Shown here in pieces: positions 1-8,521 of a stretch of 64,000 nt of DNA (position 1 is the first letter of the stretch; every line of letters starts with the position of its first letter). A program made the position numbers and the translations under genes. Under the pieces are notes generated by a model that saw nothing but the letters and a program-made list of their open reading frames with translations, had not been told where the DNA came from and did not search any database. Source of the stretch: Geomobilimonas luticola (GTDB lineage Bacteria > Desulfobacterota > Desulfuromonadia > Geobacterales > Geobacteraceae); the NCBI RefSeq assembly GCF_018476905.1, contig NZ_JAHCVK010000004.1, positions 124,001-188,000 on the forward strand, read 5' to 3'.

Positions 1-189
1 CACGCCGACCCCACCGGCGAACGGGCGCTGGTGACCGCCGAGGCGGTGCGCAAGAACCTGCGGCTCCTCTACCGGAGCGGCAAGCTGACCAAGGAACAGG
101 CACTGGAGCAGCTGGACGGAATGAAGGGGAAGCTGCGCGAGGCGATATGGGAGCCCGACCAGCTTCTCCGCATACTCTCCACCGAATAA
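1..189 (+). CDS. C-terminal end of an unknown protein (partial)
   Basis: Reading frame 1 is open from the window edge to a TAA at 187-189, giving 62 residues of a protein that begins outside the window. The tail is charged and probably helical (for example KLTKEQALEQLDGMKGKLRE), and ends LLRILSTE. I do not recognise a family and assign no function. It converges on coaBC with only 17 bases between the stop codons and no clear terminator hairpin between them. Confidence 0.6.
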   Translation, partial: HADPTGERALVTAEAVRKNLRLLYRSGKLTKEQALEQLDGMKGKLREAIWEPDQLLRILSTE

Positions 190-206
190 CCTTTCACCCT
201 CACTTT

Positions 207-1403
207 TTACTTTTTACTTTTCACGTCCCTCACCCGATCGAGAATCACGTCCGCCAGTGCATCCTTCCCCATGAGGGGCAACTCTTCTACCCTGCCGTCG
301 CGGTAGAGGAGCCTGGCGATATTGGTGTCCACGTTGAAGCCGGCCCCCACCTGGCCAACATCGTTGGCCACGACGAGGTCCAGGTTTTTCTCGTTCAGCT
401 TCTTGCCAGCGTTCTCCAGGAGGCTTTCGGTCTCGGCGGCAAAGCCGACCAGAAGCTGCCCCCCCTTGTTCGCACCCAGTTCCGCCAGGATGTCGGGATT
501 ACGCACGAGTTCGATGGTTTCGGGCTGGTCGCTCTTCTTGACCTTGTCCGGCGCACGCCGGGCAGGGCGGTAATCCGCCACTGCCGCCGCCTTGATGACG
601 ATGGAGGTTGATGCATACCGTTCCAGCACGGCATCCCGCATCTCCCGGGCACTGGTGACGTGAATGGTCTCCACCCCCCAGGGGGCGTCGAGGCAGGTCG
701 GACCCGTCACCAGGGTGACTCGTGCGCCACGGCGGCTGGCCGCCCGGGCAATGGCATACCCCATTTTGCCCGAGGAGTAGTTGCTGATGAAGCGTACCGG
801 GTCCAGCTCTTCCCGGGTCGGTCCGGCTGTCACCAGCACATGCTTTCCCGCCAGATCCTTGGGAGTCAGGACCGCCAGGGCCGCTTCGAAGATGGCCGCC
901 GGCTCCTGCAGTTTTCCCTCACCCTCCCAGCCGCAGGCAAGCATCCCCCGGGAAGGCTCCACAAAGAGGTAACCGTGGGCCTTGAGCCGCGCCTCGTTCT
1001 CCTGGTAGAGCGGGTTCTGGTACATGTTGACGTTCATGGCCGGGGCGATGAGGACCGGTGCCTTCGTCGCCATGACCGTGGTGGTGAGCATGTCGTCGGC
1101 GATGCCGTGGGCCAGCTTGCCGATGACGTTGGCGGTGGCGGGGGCGATGATGAACAGGTCCGCCCGGTCGGCCAGGGAGATGTGGCCGATCTCCTGCTCG
1201 GAGATGAGGTTGAACAGCTCCGTGTGGACCGGGTTCATGGAAAGGGTCTGGAACGTGAGCGGGGCCACGAACTCCGTCGCCGACCGGGTCATGACGACGT
1301 GGACGGTGGCGCCGGCCTTGGTCAGCAGACGGAGGAGCTCCACCGCTTTGTAGGCGGCGATCCCGCCGGTGACGCCGAGAATTACCACTTTATCCTTCAG
1401 CAT
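207..1403 (-). CDS. coaBC: Bifunctional phosphopantothenoylcysteine decarboxylase / phosphopantothenate-cysteine ligase
   Basis: Coenzyme A biosynthesis: the N-terminal CoaC flavoprotein domain (about residues 1-180) decarboxylates 4'-phosphopantothenoylcysteine, and the C-terminal CoaB domain (about 185-398) makes it from phosphopantothenate, cysteine and CTP. Visible signatures are the flavodoxin-like start GVTGGIAAYKAVELL, the CoaC substrate motif PAMNVNMYQNP, and the CoaB signatures TAGPTREELDPVRFISNYSSGKMG and VKKSD. The 398-residue length is normal. The frame stays open to 1490, but the ATG at 1403 follows a GAGGGAGG ribosome site and starts at the conserved MLKDKVV, so I use it. It follows the MBL hydrolase gene by 83 bases on the same strand. 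Confidence 0.97.
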   Translation of the reverse strand: MLKDKVVILGVTGGIAAYKAVELLRLLTKAGATVHVVMTRSATEFVAPLTFQTLSMNPVHTELFNLISEQEIGHISLADRADLFIIAPATANVIGKLAHGIADDMLTTTVMATKAPVLIAPAMNVNMYQNPLYQENEARLKAHGYLFVEPSRGMLACGWEGEGKLQEPAAIFEAALAVLTPKDLAGKHVLVTAGPTREELDPVRFISNYSSGKMGYAIARAASRRGARVTLVTGPTCLDAPWGVETIHVTSAREMRDAVLERYASTSIVIKAAAVADYRPARRAPDKVKKSDQPETIELVRNPDILAELGANKGGQLLVGFAAETESLLENAGKKLNEKNLDLVVANDVGQVGAGFNVDTNIARLLYRDGRVEELPLMGKDALADVILDRVRDVKSKK

Positions 1404-1486
1404 GCTCCCTCCCTCAACACGGAAACCAGGATAGGTTCGAAATATTTTCTTCCTTCCCCACAGCAAACCTTCCGCCCTCCGCTCCA

Positions 1487-2113
1487 TCAAGTGATGTACG
1501 GATTGTGCAGCCGCTCATGGCCGATGGTGGTGGATGGCCCATGCCCCGGATAGGCGCGGGTCTCGTCCGGCAGGGTCAGGAGCTGGTTGCGGATGCTCTC
1601 CATCAGCGCCTGGTGGGAACTGCCGGGGAAATCGGTCCTCCCGACCCCGTCGGCAAAGAGGGTATCCCCCGTAATGACGATCCCCTCTTTCGCCAGATAG
1701 AGGCAGCACCCCCCCGGCGTATGCCCCGGCGTATGGAGCACCTTGAGGGAATGCGTCCCGAACGTGATGGTCATGCCATCCTCCAGCGCCCGGTCGGGAC
1801 GGGGAGAGTTCTCCGTGACGAGGTTGTACATGGCAGCCACGTCTGCGGCACGGGCCAGGAAATGGACGTCCCCCCCGTGGATGAGGAGCTGGGCGCCGGT
1901 GGCTGCCAGGACAGCCCTGTTCCCCCCTACATGGTCGAAGTGACCGTGGGTGTTGATGACATGGCTGATCTTCAGCCCGAGGCGGTTAACGGCAGCCAGG
2001 ATCCGCTCACCGTCCGCGCCCGGATCGATCACCACCCCCTCGCCGGTCTCCGCACAGCCGAGGATGAAACAGTTTACCTCCAGCGGACCGACCACAACAG
2101 TTTCAAATATCAT
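1487..2113 (-). CDS. MBL-fold metallo-hydrolase (glyoxalase II-like)
   Basis: A 208-residue metallo-beta-lactamase-fold hydrolase. The THGHFDHVGG motif (about residues 54-63) supplies the HxHxDH metal ligands, with further ligands in HTPGHTPGG, TGDTLF and the late PGHGPSTT segment. This is the small glyoxalase II-like group (COG0491), usually acting on thioesters such as hydroxyacyl-glutathione or related thiol adducts. The true substrate cannot be read from sequence. The ATG at 2113 has a GAGGGAA ribosome site. It lies between the YhaM-like gene (36 bases upstream) and coaBC on the same strand, probably one transcript. Confidence 0.9.
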   Translation of the reverse strand: MIFETVVVGPLEVNCFILGCAETGEGVVIDPGADGERILAAVNRLGLKISHVINTHGHFDHVGGNRAVLAATGAQLLIHGGDVHFLARAADVAAMYNLVTENSPRPDRALEDGMTITFGTHSLKVLHTPGHTPGGCCLYLAKEGIVITGDTLFADGVGRTDFPGSSHQALMESIRNQLLTLPDETRAYPGHGPSTTIGHERLHNPYIT

Positions 2114-2149
2114 TGCTTCCCTCGCGTACGTTGTTCAATACAATGCCCG

Positions 2150-3247
2150 TCAGAACAGGTCCAGGTTCTTTTCCTTCAACTGCTCGAAGGGGTTGTTGTG
2201 AAAGCTTTTCCGTTCTTTCTCCCTGACATGCTCGCGGGGAGGAGGTGTCGGCTCTTCGGGAACCATCTCCACCGGCAGCGGCGGTTCTTCCCCTTCAAGA
2301 CCGTTCTCCTTGAAGAAATAGCGGTCATAGAGGCGGTGGTAGGCGGTCCAGCGGGACGGATTGTCCGGCTCCTTCCGGATATGGGTACGGATGCCGTTGA
2401 TCTTGGAATCGAGATCGTCGAGATAGTTAAGAATGGTCGCCTCAAGGGTCTTGGGACGCTTGGGAGAACCGAATTCGTACTGGCCGTGGTGGGAGAGGAG
2501 CATGTGCTTGAGGAGCATGGCCAGTTCCGGCGGAAACCCGGGAAGGGTGACGAGCTTCTCTTGGATCATCTCCACGCCGATGGTGATGTGGCCGAGGAGT
2601 TTTCCCTCGTCAGTGTAGTCGAAAGAGCGCTGGTACGCCATCTCCCGCACCTTTCCCACGTCGTGGAGCAGCGCCCCGGCAATGAGGAGATCGCGATTGA
2701 TTCCCGTATAGAGCGGCACGATGCTGTCCACCAGCCTGGCCACTGCAAGAGAATGTTCGAGGAGCCCCCCCAGATAGACGTGGTGCATCCCCTTGGCCGC
2801 CGGCGCAAGTCGGTAGGAGGCCATGAGTTCCGGGTCGTCGAAAAAGGCCGCGAGAAGCCTGCGGATGTTGTCGTCCGTCAGGGACGCGAGGAGCGCCGTC
2901 AGTTCGACCTCCATCTCCTTGATGTTCCGGTCCGTTTCGGGGAGGAAGTCCGCCAGTTCCACTTCCTCGTCCGGAATCCGCCGGAGTTCGGAGATAATCA
3001 GCTGCATCTTGCCCAGGTAGACCGTCGCCTTGCTCCGGATGGAGATGAAATCGTCCCGTTCGAAGGTGGCCGCCAGGGTGTCCACGTTGTCCCATACCTT
3101 GGCCTCAACCTCGCCGCTCTTGTCCATGAGGCGAAGCGTCAGGTACGGCTTGCCGTTCTTGGCCATGGCCGTGATCTTGTCCTTGACGAGAAAGACCGCG
3201 TCCACCTGGTCCCGTTCCCTGATATCGGCTACGTATGTTTTGCGCAA
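2150..3247 (-). CDS. YhaM-like 3'-5' exoribonuclease / HD-domain phosphohydrolase
   Basis: 365 residues: an N-terminal OB-fold nucleic-acid-binding domain (about 5-100; ADIRERDQVDAVFLVKDK, YLTLRLMDKSGEVEAKVWDN) followed by an HD domain (about 150-310) with GLLEHSLAVA and LIAGALLHDVGKVREM providing His and HD metal ligands. This order is that of Bacillus YhaM, a metal-dependent 3'-5' exonuclease acting on RNA and some DNA. The C-terminal 50 residues are proline-, glutamate- and lysine-rich and probably disordered. The start is a TTG at 3247, supported by AAAGGAGA seven bases upstream; no ATG fits the conserved N-terminus. Confidence 0.88.
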   Translation of the reverse strand: MRKTYVADIRERDQVDAVFLVKDKITAMAKNGKPYLTLRLMDKSGEVEAKVWDNVDTLAATFERDDFISIRSKATVYLGKMQLIISELRRIPDEEVELADFLPETDRNIKEMEVELTALLASLTDDNIRRLLAAFFDDPELMASYRLAPAAKGMHHVYLGGLLEHSLAVARLVDSIVPLYTGINRDLLIAGALLHDVGKVREMAYQRSFDYTDEGKLLGHITIGVEMIQEKLVTLPGFPPELAMLLKHMLLSHHGQYEFGSPKRPKTLEATILNYLDDLDSKINGIRTHIRKEPDNPSRWTAYHRLYDRYFFKENGLEGEEPPLPVEMVPEEPTPPPREHVREKERKSFHNNPFEQLKEKNLDLF

Positions 3248-3280
3248 ATCTCTCTCCTTTAGTGCTCAAAAACGATTTTA

Positions 3281-3387
3281 CCACGGAGGTCACAGAGAAA
3301 ATCCCGAAGAAGTAACAGGCTTGAAACGGTCACATCATGCAAAAGATGATTATCGGGTTTTATCCTGGTTATCCTCTGTAGCCCTGG
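3281..3387. repeat. Degenerate inverted-repeat remnant
   Basis: The 177-base gap between the YhaM-like gene and the flavoprotein gene holds CCACGGAGGTCACAGAG (3281-3297) and, about 75 bases on, a loosely complementary ATCCTCTGTAGCCCTGG (3371-3387). The wording resembles the accaCGGAGgaCACaGAG type of intergenic repeat common in this lineage, here decayed. No gene or terminator is visible in the gap. Confidence 0.35.
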
Positions 3388-3424
3388 CAATTCGATTTTC
3401 CGCTTTCATTTCGGTTTGATGTCT

Positions 3425-5005
3425 TCACTTCAGACTGTCGGCGATTGCGTCAGCCACCCGGATGCCGTCCAGGGCGGCGCTCATGATCCCCCCGGCATAC
3501 CCTGCACCCTCGCCGGCAGGGTAGAGTCCTTTCAACGATACCGACTGGAAATCGTCACCCCGTACGATCCGGAGCGGAGCCGACGTCCGCGTCTCCACGC
3601 CGGTCAGGGTCGCCTCGCCGGTGACAAATCCCCGCATCTTCCGGTCGAAATGGGCCAACCCTTCCCGCAGAGTCGCAACCACATAGTCCGGCAGAACCTG
3701 GGCAAGATCGGTCTCCCGCACCCCCGGCAGATAGGAAGAGGTAAGTGGATGGGAACCCGGCTGACCGAGAAACGCCAGCATGTTCTGGGCCGGAGCCCGG
3801 TAATTCCCTCCACCATGGCGAAACGCCAGCTGTTCCCAATGCCGCTGGAACTCCACCCCCGCCAGTGGTCCGCCGCCGGGGAAATCCCCCCGTCCCACCG
3901 TCACCACCAGCGCGCTGTTGGCAAAGGGGGCATTGCGGAGATGGCCGCTCATGCCGTTGGTCACCACCCCACCCGCCTCCGAGGCGCCCGCCACTACCAC
4001 CCCCCCTGGGCACATGCAGAAGGAATAGGCGGACCTGCCGGTGCGGGGATTGTTGTAGGTCAGCTGGTAATCGGCCGGGGGGAGCCGGGGATGGGCCGCA
4101 AGGCCATACTGGATCCGGTTGATCAGCTCCTGGGGATGTTCCACCCGTACCCCGATGGCGAACGGCTTGGGCTCCATGAGAACCCGGCATTCCGCCAGCA
4201 TCCCGTAGGTATCGCGGGCACTGTGCCCAGGAGCAAGCACCAGTATATCACAAGGATATTCCTCGCGCCCATCAATTATGACGCCTGCCAGACTGCCGGC
4301 ATCGGCCACAAGGCCGCTGAGCCGCTTCTGAAAGCGGACCGTCACTCCCTGTGCCTCCAGGTGACCGCGAAGGGATGCGACCACACCGCGCAGCCGGTCG
4401 GTGCCGATATGGGGCTTCGCCAGACAGAGTATCTCCGGAGGGGCTCCGAAGCGGACCAACCGGTCGAGAACATAACGGATGTTCGGGTCTTTCACCCGGG
4501 TCGTCAGTTTGCCGTCGGAAAAGGTCCCCGCTCCACCTTCGCCGAACTGGACGTTGCTCTCCGGGTCGAGCTCCCCCCCGCTCCAGAAGGACTGTACGTC
4601 CCTGACCCGGTCCTGAACCGGTTTTCCCCGCTCCAGGAGCAGGGGGGAAAGGCCGTAGTCGGCAAGCCGCAGTGCGGTGAACAGCCCCGCCGGTCCGGCG
4701 CCGACGATCACGATCCGCCGGGACGTCGTCAACCGGGGAAGTGCTGCTTCCGGCTGAGGATGGATCCTCTCCAGGTCAGGATCATCGCCGTAACGGCTCC
4801 AGAATGCCCCTTCGTCGTCAAGGGTGAATTCTACCGTGCAGACGAACTTGATGCGGGGTTTCTTGCGGGCGTCGATCCCCTTCCGCACGAGGCTGAGCGA
4901 CCGGATCGCCGTCGTGTGCAGACCAAAGCGGTCGCACAGCCTGAACTTGAGCTGTTCCTCGGCTTCATCCAGATTGAGAATGAGATTGCGCAGCAGAAAG
5001 GGCAT
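3425..5005 (-). CDS. FAD-dependent dehydrogenase of the COG2509 family
   Basis: 526 residues. A basic N-terminal region (about 1-95) of unknown function precedes a Rossmann FAD-binding site, IVIVGAGPAGLFTALRLADYG (about 98-118), and the protein ends with AGEGAGYAGGIMSAALDGIRVADAI, the second FAD-contact motif of this family. COG2509 proteins are widespread and essentially uncharacterised; a redox role is all that can be inferred. An internal KLTTRVKDPNIRYVLDRLV segment and CxxC-poor sequence argue against a glutamate-synthase-like partner. The ATG at 5005 lies 8 bases after the upstream receiver gene stop, so the two are probably cotranscribed. Confidence 0.88.
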   Translation of the reverse strand: MPFLLRNLILNLDEAEEQLKFRLCDRFGLHTTAIRSLSLVRKGIDARKKPRIKFVCTVEFTLDDEGAFWSRYGDDPDLERIHPQPEAALPRLTTSRRIVIVGAGPAGLFTALRLADYGLSPLLLERGKPVQDRVRDVQSFWSGGELDPESNVQFGEGGAGTFSDGKLTTRVKDPNIRYVLDRLVRFGAPPEILCLAKPHIGTDRLRGVVASLRGHLEAQGVTVRFQKRLSGLVADAGSLAGVIIDGREEYPCDILVLAPGHSARDTYGMLAECRVLMEPKPFAIGVRVEHPQELINRIQYGLAAHPRLPPADYQLTYNNPRTGRSAYSFCMCPGGVVVAGASEAGGVVTNGMSGHLRNAPFANSALVVTVGRGDFPGGGPLAGVEFQRHWEQLAFRHGGGNYRAPAQNMLAFLGQPGSHPLTSSYLPGVRETDLAQVLPDYVVATLREGLAHFDRKMRGFVTGEATLTGVETRTSAPLRIVRGDDFQSVSLKGLYPAGEGAGYAGGIMSAALDGIRVADAIADSLK

Positions 5006-5013
5006 AAGGACCG

Positions 5014-5418
5014 TCAGCTGGAGGCAGGTCTGTATTGATGACGCTCCAGCAGCTGTTCGACAATGATGACGATATCGAGGGGATTGGTGGATTTGGGGAT
5101 ATGGACCCTGGCTCCCATCTCCGGTATCTCGTGCTCGTGGGGTGCTCCCCTGAACATGGAGGTGAGCAGGATGATGACCGGCTCCCGGTTACCGGCCAGA
5201 CGCTTGATTTCCATGCAGGTGCTGACACCTCCCATGCGCGGCATGATGAGGTCGGAAATGACCACGTCCGGAGCATTGTCAACGAAGGCCTTGATGCCGG
5301 CTATGCCGTCGTCGGCGGTAACGACCTGGAACCCGTTCTGGGAAAAAGCATCGGACAGTACCTTGAGAAAAAAAGGATCGTCATCGATAAGGAGGACTTT
5401 TCTGCAGAGGGGTTCCAT
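5014..5418 (-). CDS. Single-domain response regulator (CheY-like receiver)
   Basis: 134 residues, only a receiver domain. Acidic pocket IDDDPFF near residues 11-17, phospho-acceptor Asp in VISDLIMPRMGG (about residue 56), the T/S switch in LLTSMF and Lys in HIPKS. The MFRGAPHEHEIPEMGARV stretch between the switch residue and the Lys is longer than usual. No output domain, so it would act by protein contact; the histidine kinase immediately upstream (5490-6674) is the obvious partner. Confidence 0.9.
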   Translation of the reverse strand: MEPLCRKVLLIDDDPFFLKVLSDAFSQNGFQVVTADDGIAGIKAFVDNAPDVVISDLIMPRMGGVSTCMEIKRLAGNREPVIILLTSMFRGAPHEHEIPEMGARVHIPKSTNPLDIVIIVEQLLERHQYRPASS

Positions 5419-5489
5419 CGCAACCTCACGGGGGGTTCAGATGCCCGCATCATACAAAAAAGCACCTTAAAAGAAAAGGGTAAACAGGG

Positions 5490-6674
5490 CTAGGTGGCGC
5501 GGAGGGGAAGCCTTATACGGAAGGTGGTGCCGGTTTCTCCGGTTTTTTCCACCTCGATTTTCCCCTTGTAGGTCTTGACGATCCGGAGGACCACCGCCAG
5601 CCCCATGCCGGTACCGCTGCTCTTGGTGGTAAAAAAGGGGTCGAAGATATTGGGAAGATTTTCCACGGGGATACCCGGCCCGGTATCGCTTACCCGGATG
5701 GTTATCTCATGGTCATCATGATCCAGTTCTACGCCAAGGATGCCGTTTTCGGGCATCTCGTGCAGGGCGTTGAGAAACAGGTTGGTGAATATCTGCTCGA
5801 TTTCGGAGGCATCTGCCGGGACTGCCGGTGGCACGCGGTGATAACGCCGCTCTACCGTTACCCGCTTGACCTCGATCTGGGGTTTGAATATGTCCAGGAT
5901 GCCGTCGATTACCTGGTCGACCCGCACCTCACGTATCTCGTATCGCGGACGCTTAGATGCATCGAGGAGTTTGCGGAGAATACTGTCGATCCGGTCGATT
6001 TCTTTGAGGATCTTGTCGATGTATTCCAGTTTTTCCGGTTCTTCAGGACCGCTCTTGATAAGCTGCACGAACAGGGTGATGGAGTTGAGGGGATTCCGGA
6101 TCTCGTGGGCCATCCCCGCAGACAGATAGCCCAGTGTGGCAAGCTTTTCCGCCTGGACGATCTCCGCCTGGGCTCGCTGCAGGGCCTCGGACTTTTCCTG
6201 GACCCGGGTCTCCAGCTCATGGTTCCACGCCTCGATCTCCGCCAGGAGATGCTCCCGCTCCCGGAGCAGTTCCCGGTTGTTGATCTCGATCTCCCGGATA
6301 TGAAGGACGTTTTCGATCCGTTCGGCCAGGTCCTGATTGTTGAACGGCTTGAGCAGGTAATCGGAGGCGCCGGCCTTCATCAGCTCAACCGCAATCTCTT
6401 CGTTACCCTTGCCGGTGAACATGATCACGTAGGTGTCGGGGAAACGCCTCCTGATTTCCCTGAGGGTGGTGAGGCCATCCATGCCCGGCATCATGTAATC
6501 GAGCAGGGCAAGCTCCGGCTGCTGCGCCTCCACAATCTCCAGGCCGGCCATGGCGTCCTGGGCGGTAAACACCTGATAGCCGCGGTTTCTCAGGATGATG
6601 GAGGTAAGGTCAAGAATGACTTTCTCGTCATCGATGATCAGTATTTTCCTGGATTTCTGCGTGATTTCTGTCAT
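5490..6674 (-). CDS. Receiver-histidine kinase hybrid (REC-HisKA-HATPase)
   Basis: 394 residues: receiver domain (about 10-125; ILIIDDEKVILD, acceptor Asp in LALLDYMMPGMDG, Lys in LLKPFNN), a coiled coil (about 130-170), HisKA with phospho-accepting His in GMAHEIRNPLNSI, and HATPase with FTNLFLNALHEMP (N box), DTGPGIP (G1) and TKSSGTGMGLAV (G2). There is no membrane segment, so it is cytosolic and probably takes its input through the N-terminal receiver, like bacteriophytochrome-type or NtrB-like two-step relays. The frame runs back to 6815, but that would cross the terminator at 6726-6752; the ATG at 6674 precedes the conserved receiver and is preferred, although its ribosome site is weak. 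Confidence 0.92.
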   Translation of the reverse strand: MTEITQKSRKILIIDDEKVILDLTSIILRNRGYQVFTAQDAMAGLEIVEAQQPELALLDYMMPGMDGLTTLREIRRRFPDTYVIMFTGKGNEEIAVELMKAGASDYLLKPFNNQDLAERIENVLHIREIEINNRELLREREHLLAEIEAWNHELETRVQEKSEALQRAQAEIVQAEKLATLGYLSAGMAHEIRNPLNSITLFVQLIKSGPEEPEKLEYIDKILKEIDRIDSILRKLLDASKRPRYEIREVRVDQVIDGILDIFKPQIEVKRVTVERRYHRVPPAVPADASEIEQIFTNLFLNALHEMPENGILGVELDHDDHEITIRVSDTGPGIPVENLPNIFDPFFTTKSSGTGMGLAVVLRIVKTYKGKIEVEKTGETGTTFRIRLPLRAT

Positions 6675-6725
6675 AAGGGGCCAGAGTTTCAATCTTGTCT
6701 GTTCAGTCTGGTCTGGATCGACAGG

Positions 6726-6752
6726 AAAAAAAAAGGGCAGCGGCCGCTGCCC
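6726..6752 (-). terminator. Rho-independent terminator of the usp transcript
   Basis: Perfect palindrome GGGCAGCGGCCGCTGCCC (6735-6752) followed on the minus strand by nine T residues. It sits 33 bases after the universal stress protein gene and marks the boundary between it and the kinase gene. Confidence 0.93.
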
Positions 6753-6784
6753 TGAATCGTGCGCCTCAGAGGCGACCTTTAACG

Positions 6785-7225
6785 TCAGGGGAGACGGACG
6801 GTCATTACCGGGCACTTGGCACTTCTGACCACCCGCTCGGCGGTGCTGCCGAACAGAAAGTGGTCAAGCCCCTTGCGCCCCTGGGTCCCCAGAACGATGA
6901 GCGAGATATTCTCAGCCTCGGCCTTTTTCATGATTTCCTCGTAGGGGATACCGGCAATGATCGACGACTCGTAGTTGGAGAAATCTTTCAACTTTGCCTG
7001 GCAGAACTTCTGCATCATCTTTTCCGCACCTTCCTCGATCTCTTTTTCCAGTTTTTCGAAAGAGATGTGGGGTACATAAAAGCCCCGCAGGTCGACCGGT
7101 TCGTTGATGACATGGACCAGGTAGAGCTTGGCATTGAACTGCCGCGCCAGAGAGAGGGCATACTCGAAGGCGTGTTCGGAATTTTCGGAAAAATCGGTAG
7201 CGAACAATATCTTTTCCAGATGCAT
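6785..7225 (-). CDS. Universal stress protein (UspA family)
   Basis: 146 residues, a single Usp domain. The N-terminus KILFATDFSENSEHAFEYAL is typical, and GTQGRKGLDHFLFGSTAERV carries the G-2x-G-9x-G-[S/T] ATP-binding signature of ATP-binding Usp proteins. A 35-residue insertion (EPVDLRGFYVPHISFEKLEK and following) between strands 2 and 3 is common in Geobacter-type members. It lies 31 bases after a single-domain receiver gene and ends at a strong terminator. The role is stress or energy-state sensing, inferred from the family only. Confidence 0.93.
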   Translation of the reverse strand: MHLEKILFATDFSENSEHAFEYALSLARQFNAKLYLVHVINEPVDLRGFYVPHISFEKLEKEIEEGAEKMMQKFCQAKLKDFSNYESSIIAGIPYEEIMKKAEAENISLIVLGTQGRKGLDHFLFGSTAERVVRSAKCPVMTVRLP

Positions 7226-7256
7226 GGTGATACCCCCGTGGCAGAAATGAGAAAGG

Positions 7257-7649
7257 CTAGTGGTTGGTTTCCTTGAATATCTTCTTGAGAATCGATTTCA
7301 GTTCTTCCATCTTTACCGGCTTGTTGATGTATTCGAACGCACCGAGATTCATGGCCTCGATATAAGATTCGACCCCGCCGTATGCGGTGACCATGATCAC
7401 GTTGCTCTTGGGAAAACTCTTGTTCAGTTCCTTGAGAAAGTTGATGCCGTTCATCTCGGGCATGTTGATATCGGTCACGATAAGGTTGACGTCCTGTTGT
7501 CGCAAGTAGTTAAGGGCCTCGTAACCGTTGGATACGCTGTCGACAAGAAATCCTTCTTTGGCGAGGAGGCGGGACAGACCGATGCGGGCGTTTTCTTCAT
7601 CGTCTACGACGAGGATTCTCTTCTGGTCTCGCTGCAAAGCAATCTCCAT
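7257..7649 (-). CDS. Single-domain response regulator
   Basis: 130 residues, a receiver domain alone: ILVVDDEENARIGLSRLL, acceptor Asp in LIVTDINMPEMNG (about residue 60), Thr in MVTAYGG, Lys in INKPVK. The ENARIGLSRLLAKEG wording is that of receivers normally fused to NtrC-type AAA+ regulators, so this may be a detached NtrC-type receiver. No output domain follows; the downstream gene, on the same strand, is a universal stress protein. Confidence 0.9.
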   Translation of the reverse strand: MEIALQRDQKRILVVDDEENARIGLSRLLAKEGFLVDSVSNGYEALNYLRQQDVNLIVTDINMPEMNGINFLKELNKSFPKSNVIMVTAYGGVESYIEAMNLGAFEYINKPVKMEELKSILKKIFKETNH

Positions 7650-7709
7650 GCTGATGATATCATAGTTCTGATTCAGTCTAGCATGGAGTTATACCCTGTC
7701 AAGGCAGGT

Positions 7710-8438
7710 TTACAGACCCGTTTTCCCATGTGCAACCCTCTGCCGCAGCTTGACAGCTGTCAGGATGAGGTTGGCTATGATGGATACAAAGTATATCTCA
7801 TCATCGGAAAAGGTTTTCAGGGCCGTCGAGTTGAGGTTGATGACGCCGTAGACATCGCTTTTGTCCGCAACGGGAAACGAAAGCATTGCATTGTATTTCT
7901 CTTCCTGCAATTCGGGGAAGAGCTTGTAACGCGGGTCCTGGGATGCGCTGCTGAGGGCTATGTACTGCTTGTCGCGGGCAACGGTGCCCGTGATCCCTTC
8001 CCCGACCTTAATGCGGATTTTGCCGACAAACCCCGTATCGAAACCGTGTGTTGCTGCCAGGACCAGTTCATCCCCTTCGGCCAGATAGATGTTGCATACG
8101 CTGACCCTGAGCTGACCGGCCATTTTCTGGGCCACTTTCTGAAGCACCTGGGGGAGATCGAAGTCGGACGAGACGAGCATGCTGATCTCTTCCAGGGAGA
8201 TGATCTCCAGATGCTCCCGGTTGGCCTTCTGCATGGTCAACACCATTTTCCCCTTTTCGCTTTCGATGAAGGGGGTGAAGATTGCCTTCTGATAAAAGGG
8301 ATTGACGGTCTTAACCTTCTCCGTCATTGTCCGGAAATCGGAAAAACCGCAACTGCAGGTCATTTTGATCCGATAGCTGTCCACCCGCTCACTCTTCATC
8401 ACCCTGCCGCATTTTCGACAACGCGCCGCCAGTTGCAT
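7710..8438 (-). CDS. GAF-domain sensory protein with N-terminal zinc-ribbon-like segment
   Basis: 242 residues. The N-terminus has two cysteine pairs (CRKCG at about 7-11 and CSCG at about 29-32) that look like a small zinc ribbon; a GAF domain follows (about 75-230; LEEISMLVSSDFDLPQVLQK, VGEGITGTVARDKQYIAL, FPVADKSDVYGVINLNS). No kinase, cyclase or DNA-binding output is present. The open frame begins with a TTG at 8447, but AAGGAG lies one base before that TTG and ten bases before the ATG at 8438, so the ATG is the better start. It heads the receiver-usp group and is probably part of the same signalling unit. Confidence 0.85.
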   Translation of the reverse strand: MQLAARCRKCGRVMKSERVDSYRIKMTCSCGFSDFRTMTEKVKTVNPFYQKAIFTPFIESEKGKMVLTMQKANREHLEIISLEEISMLVSSDFDLPQVLQKVAQKMAGQLRVSVCNIYLAEGDELVLAATHGFDTGFVGKIRIKVGEGITGTVARDKQYIALSSASQDPRYKLFPELQEEKYNAMLSFPVADKSDVYGVINLNSTALKTFSDDEIYFVSIIANLILTAVKLRQRVAHGKTGL

Positions 8439-8521
8439 ACGCTGCAATCTCCTTGTCGTTAAGTCATCTGCTCCGTTGGTTCTAGCCCGTCACATCTTCC
8501 CCGTTCAGCAAAGCGAATCCG

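Noticed and set aside
6675-6815. N-terminal extension of the receiver-kinase
   Set aside because: Would include the terminator at 6726-6752 and adds no domain; the ATG at 6674 begins the receiver.
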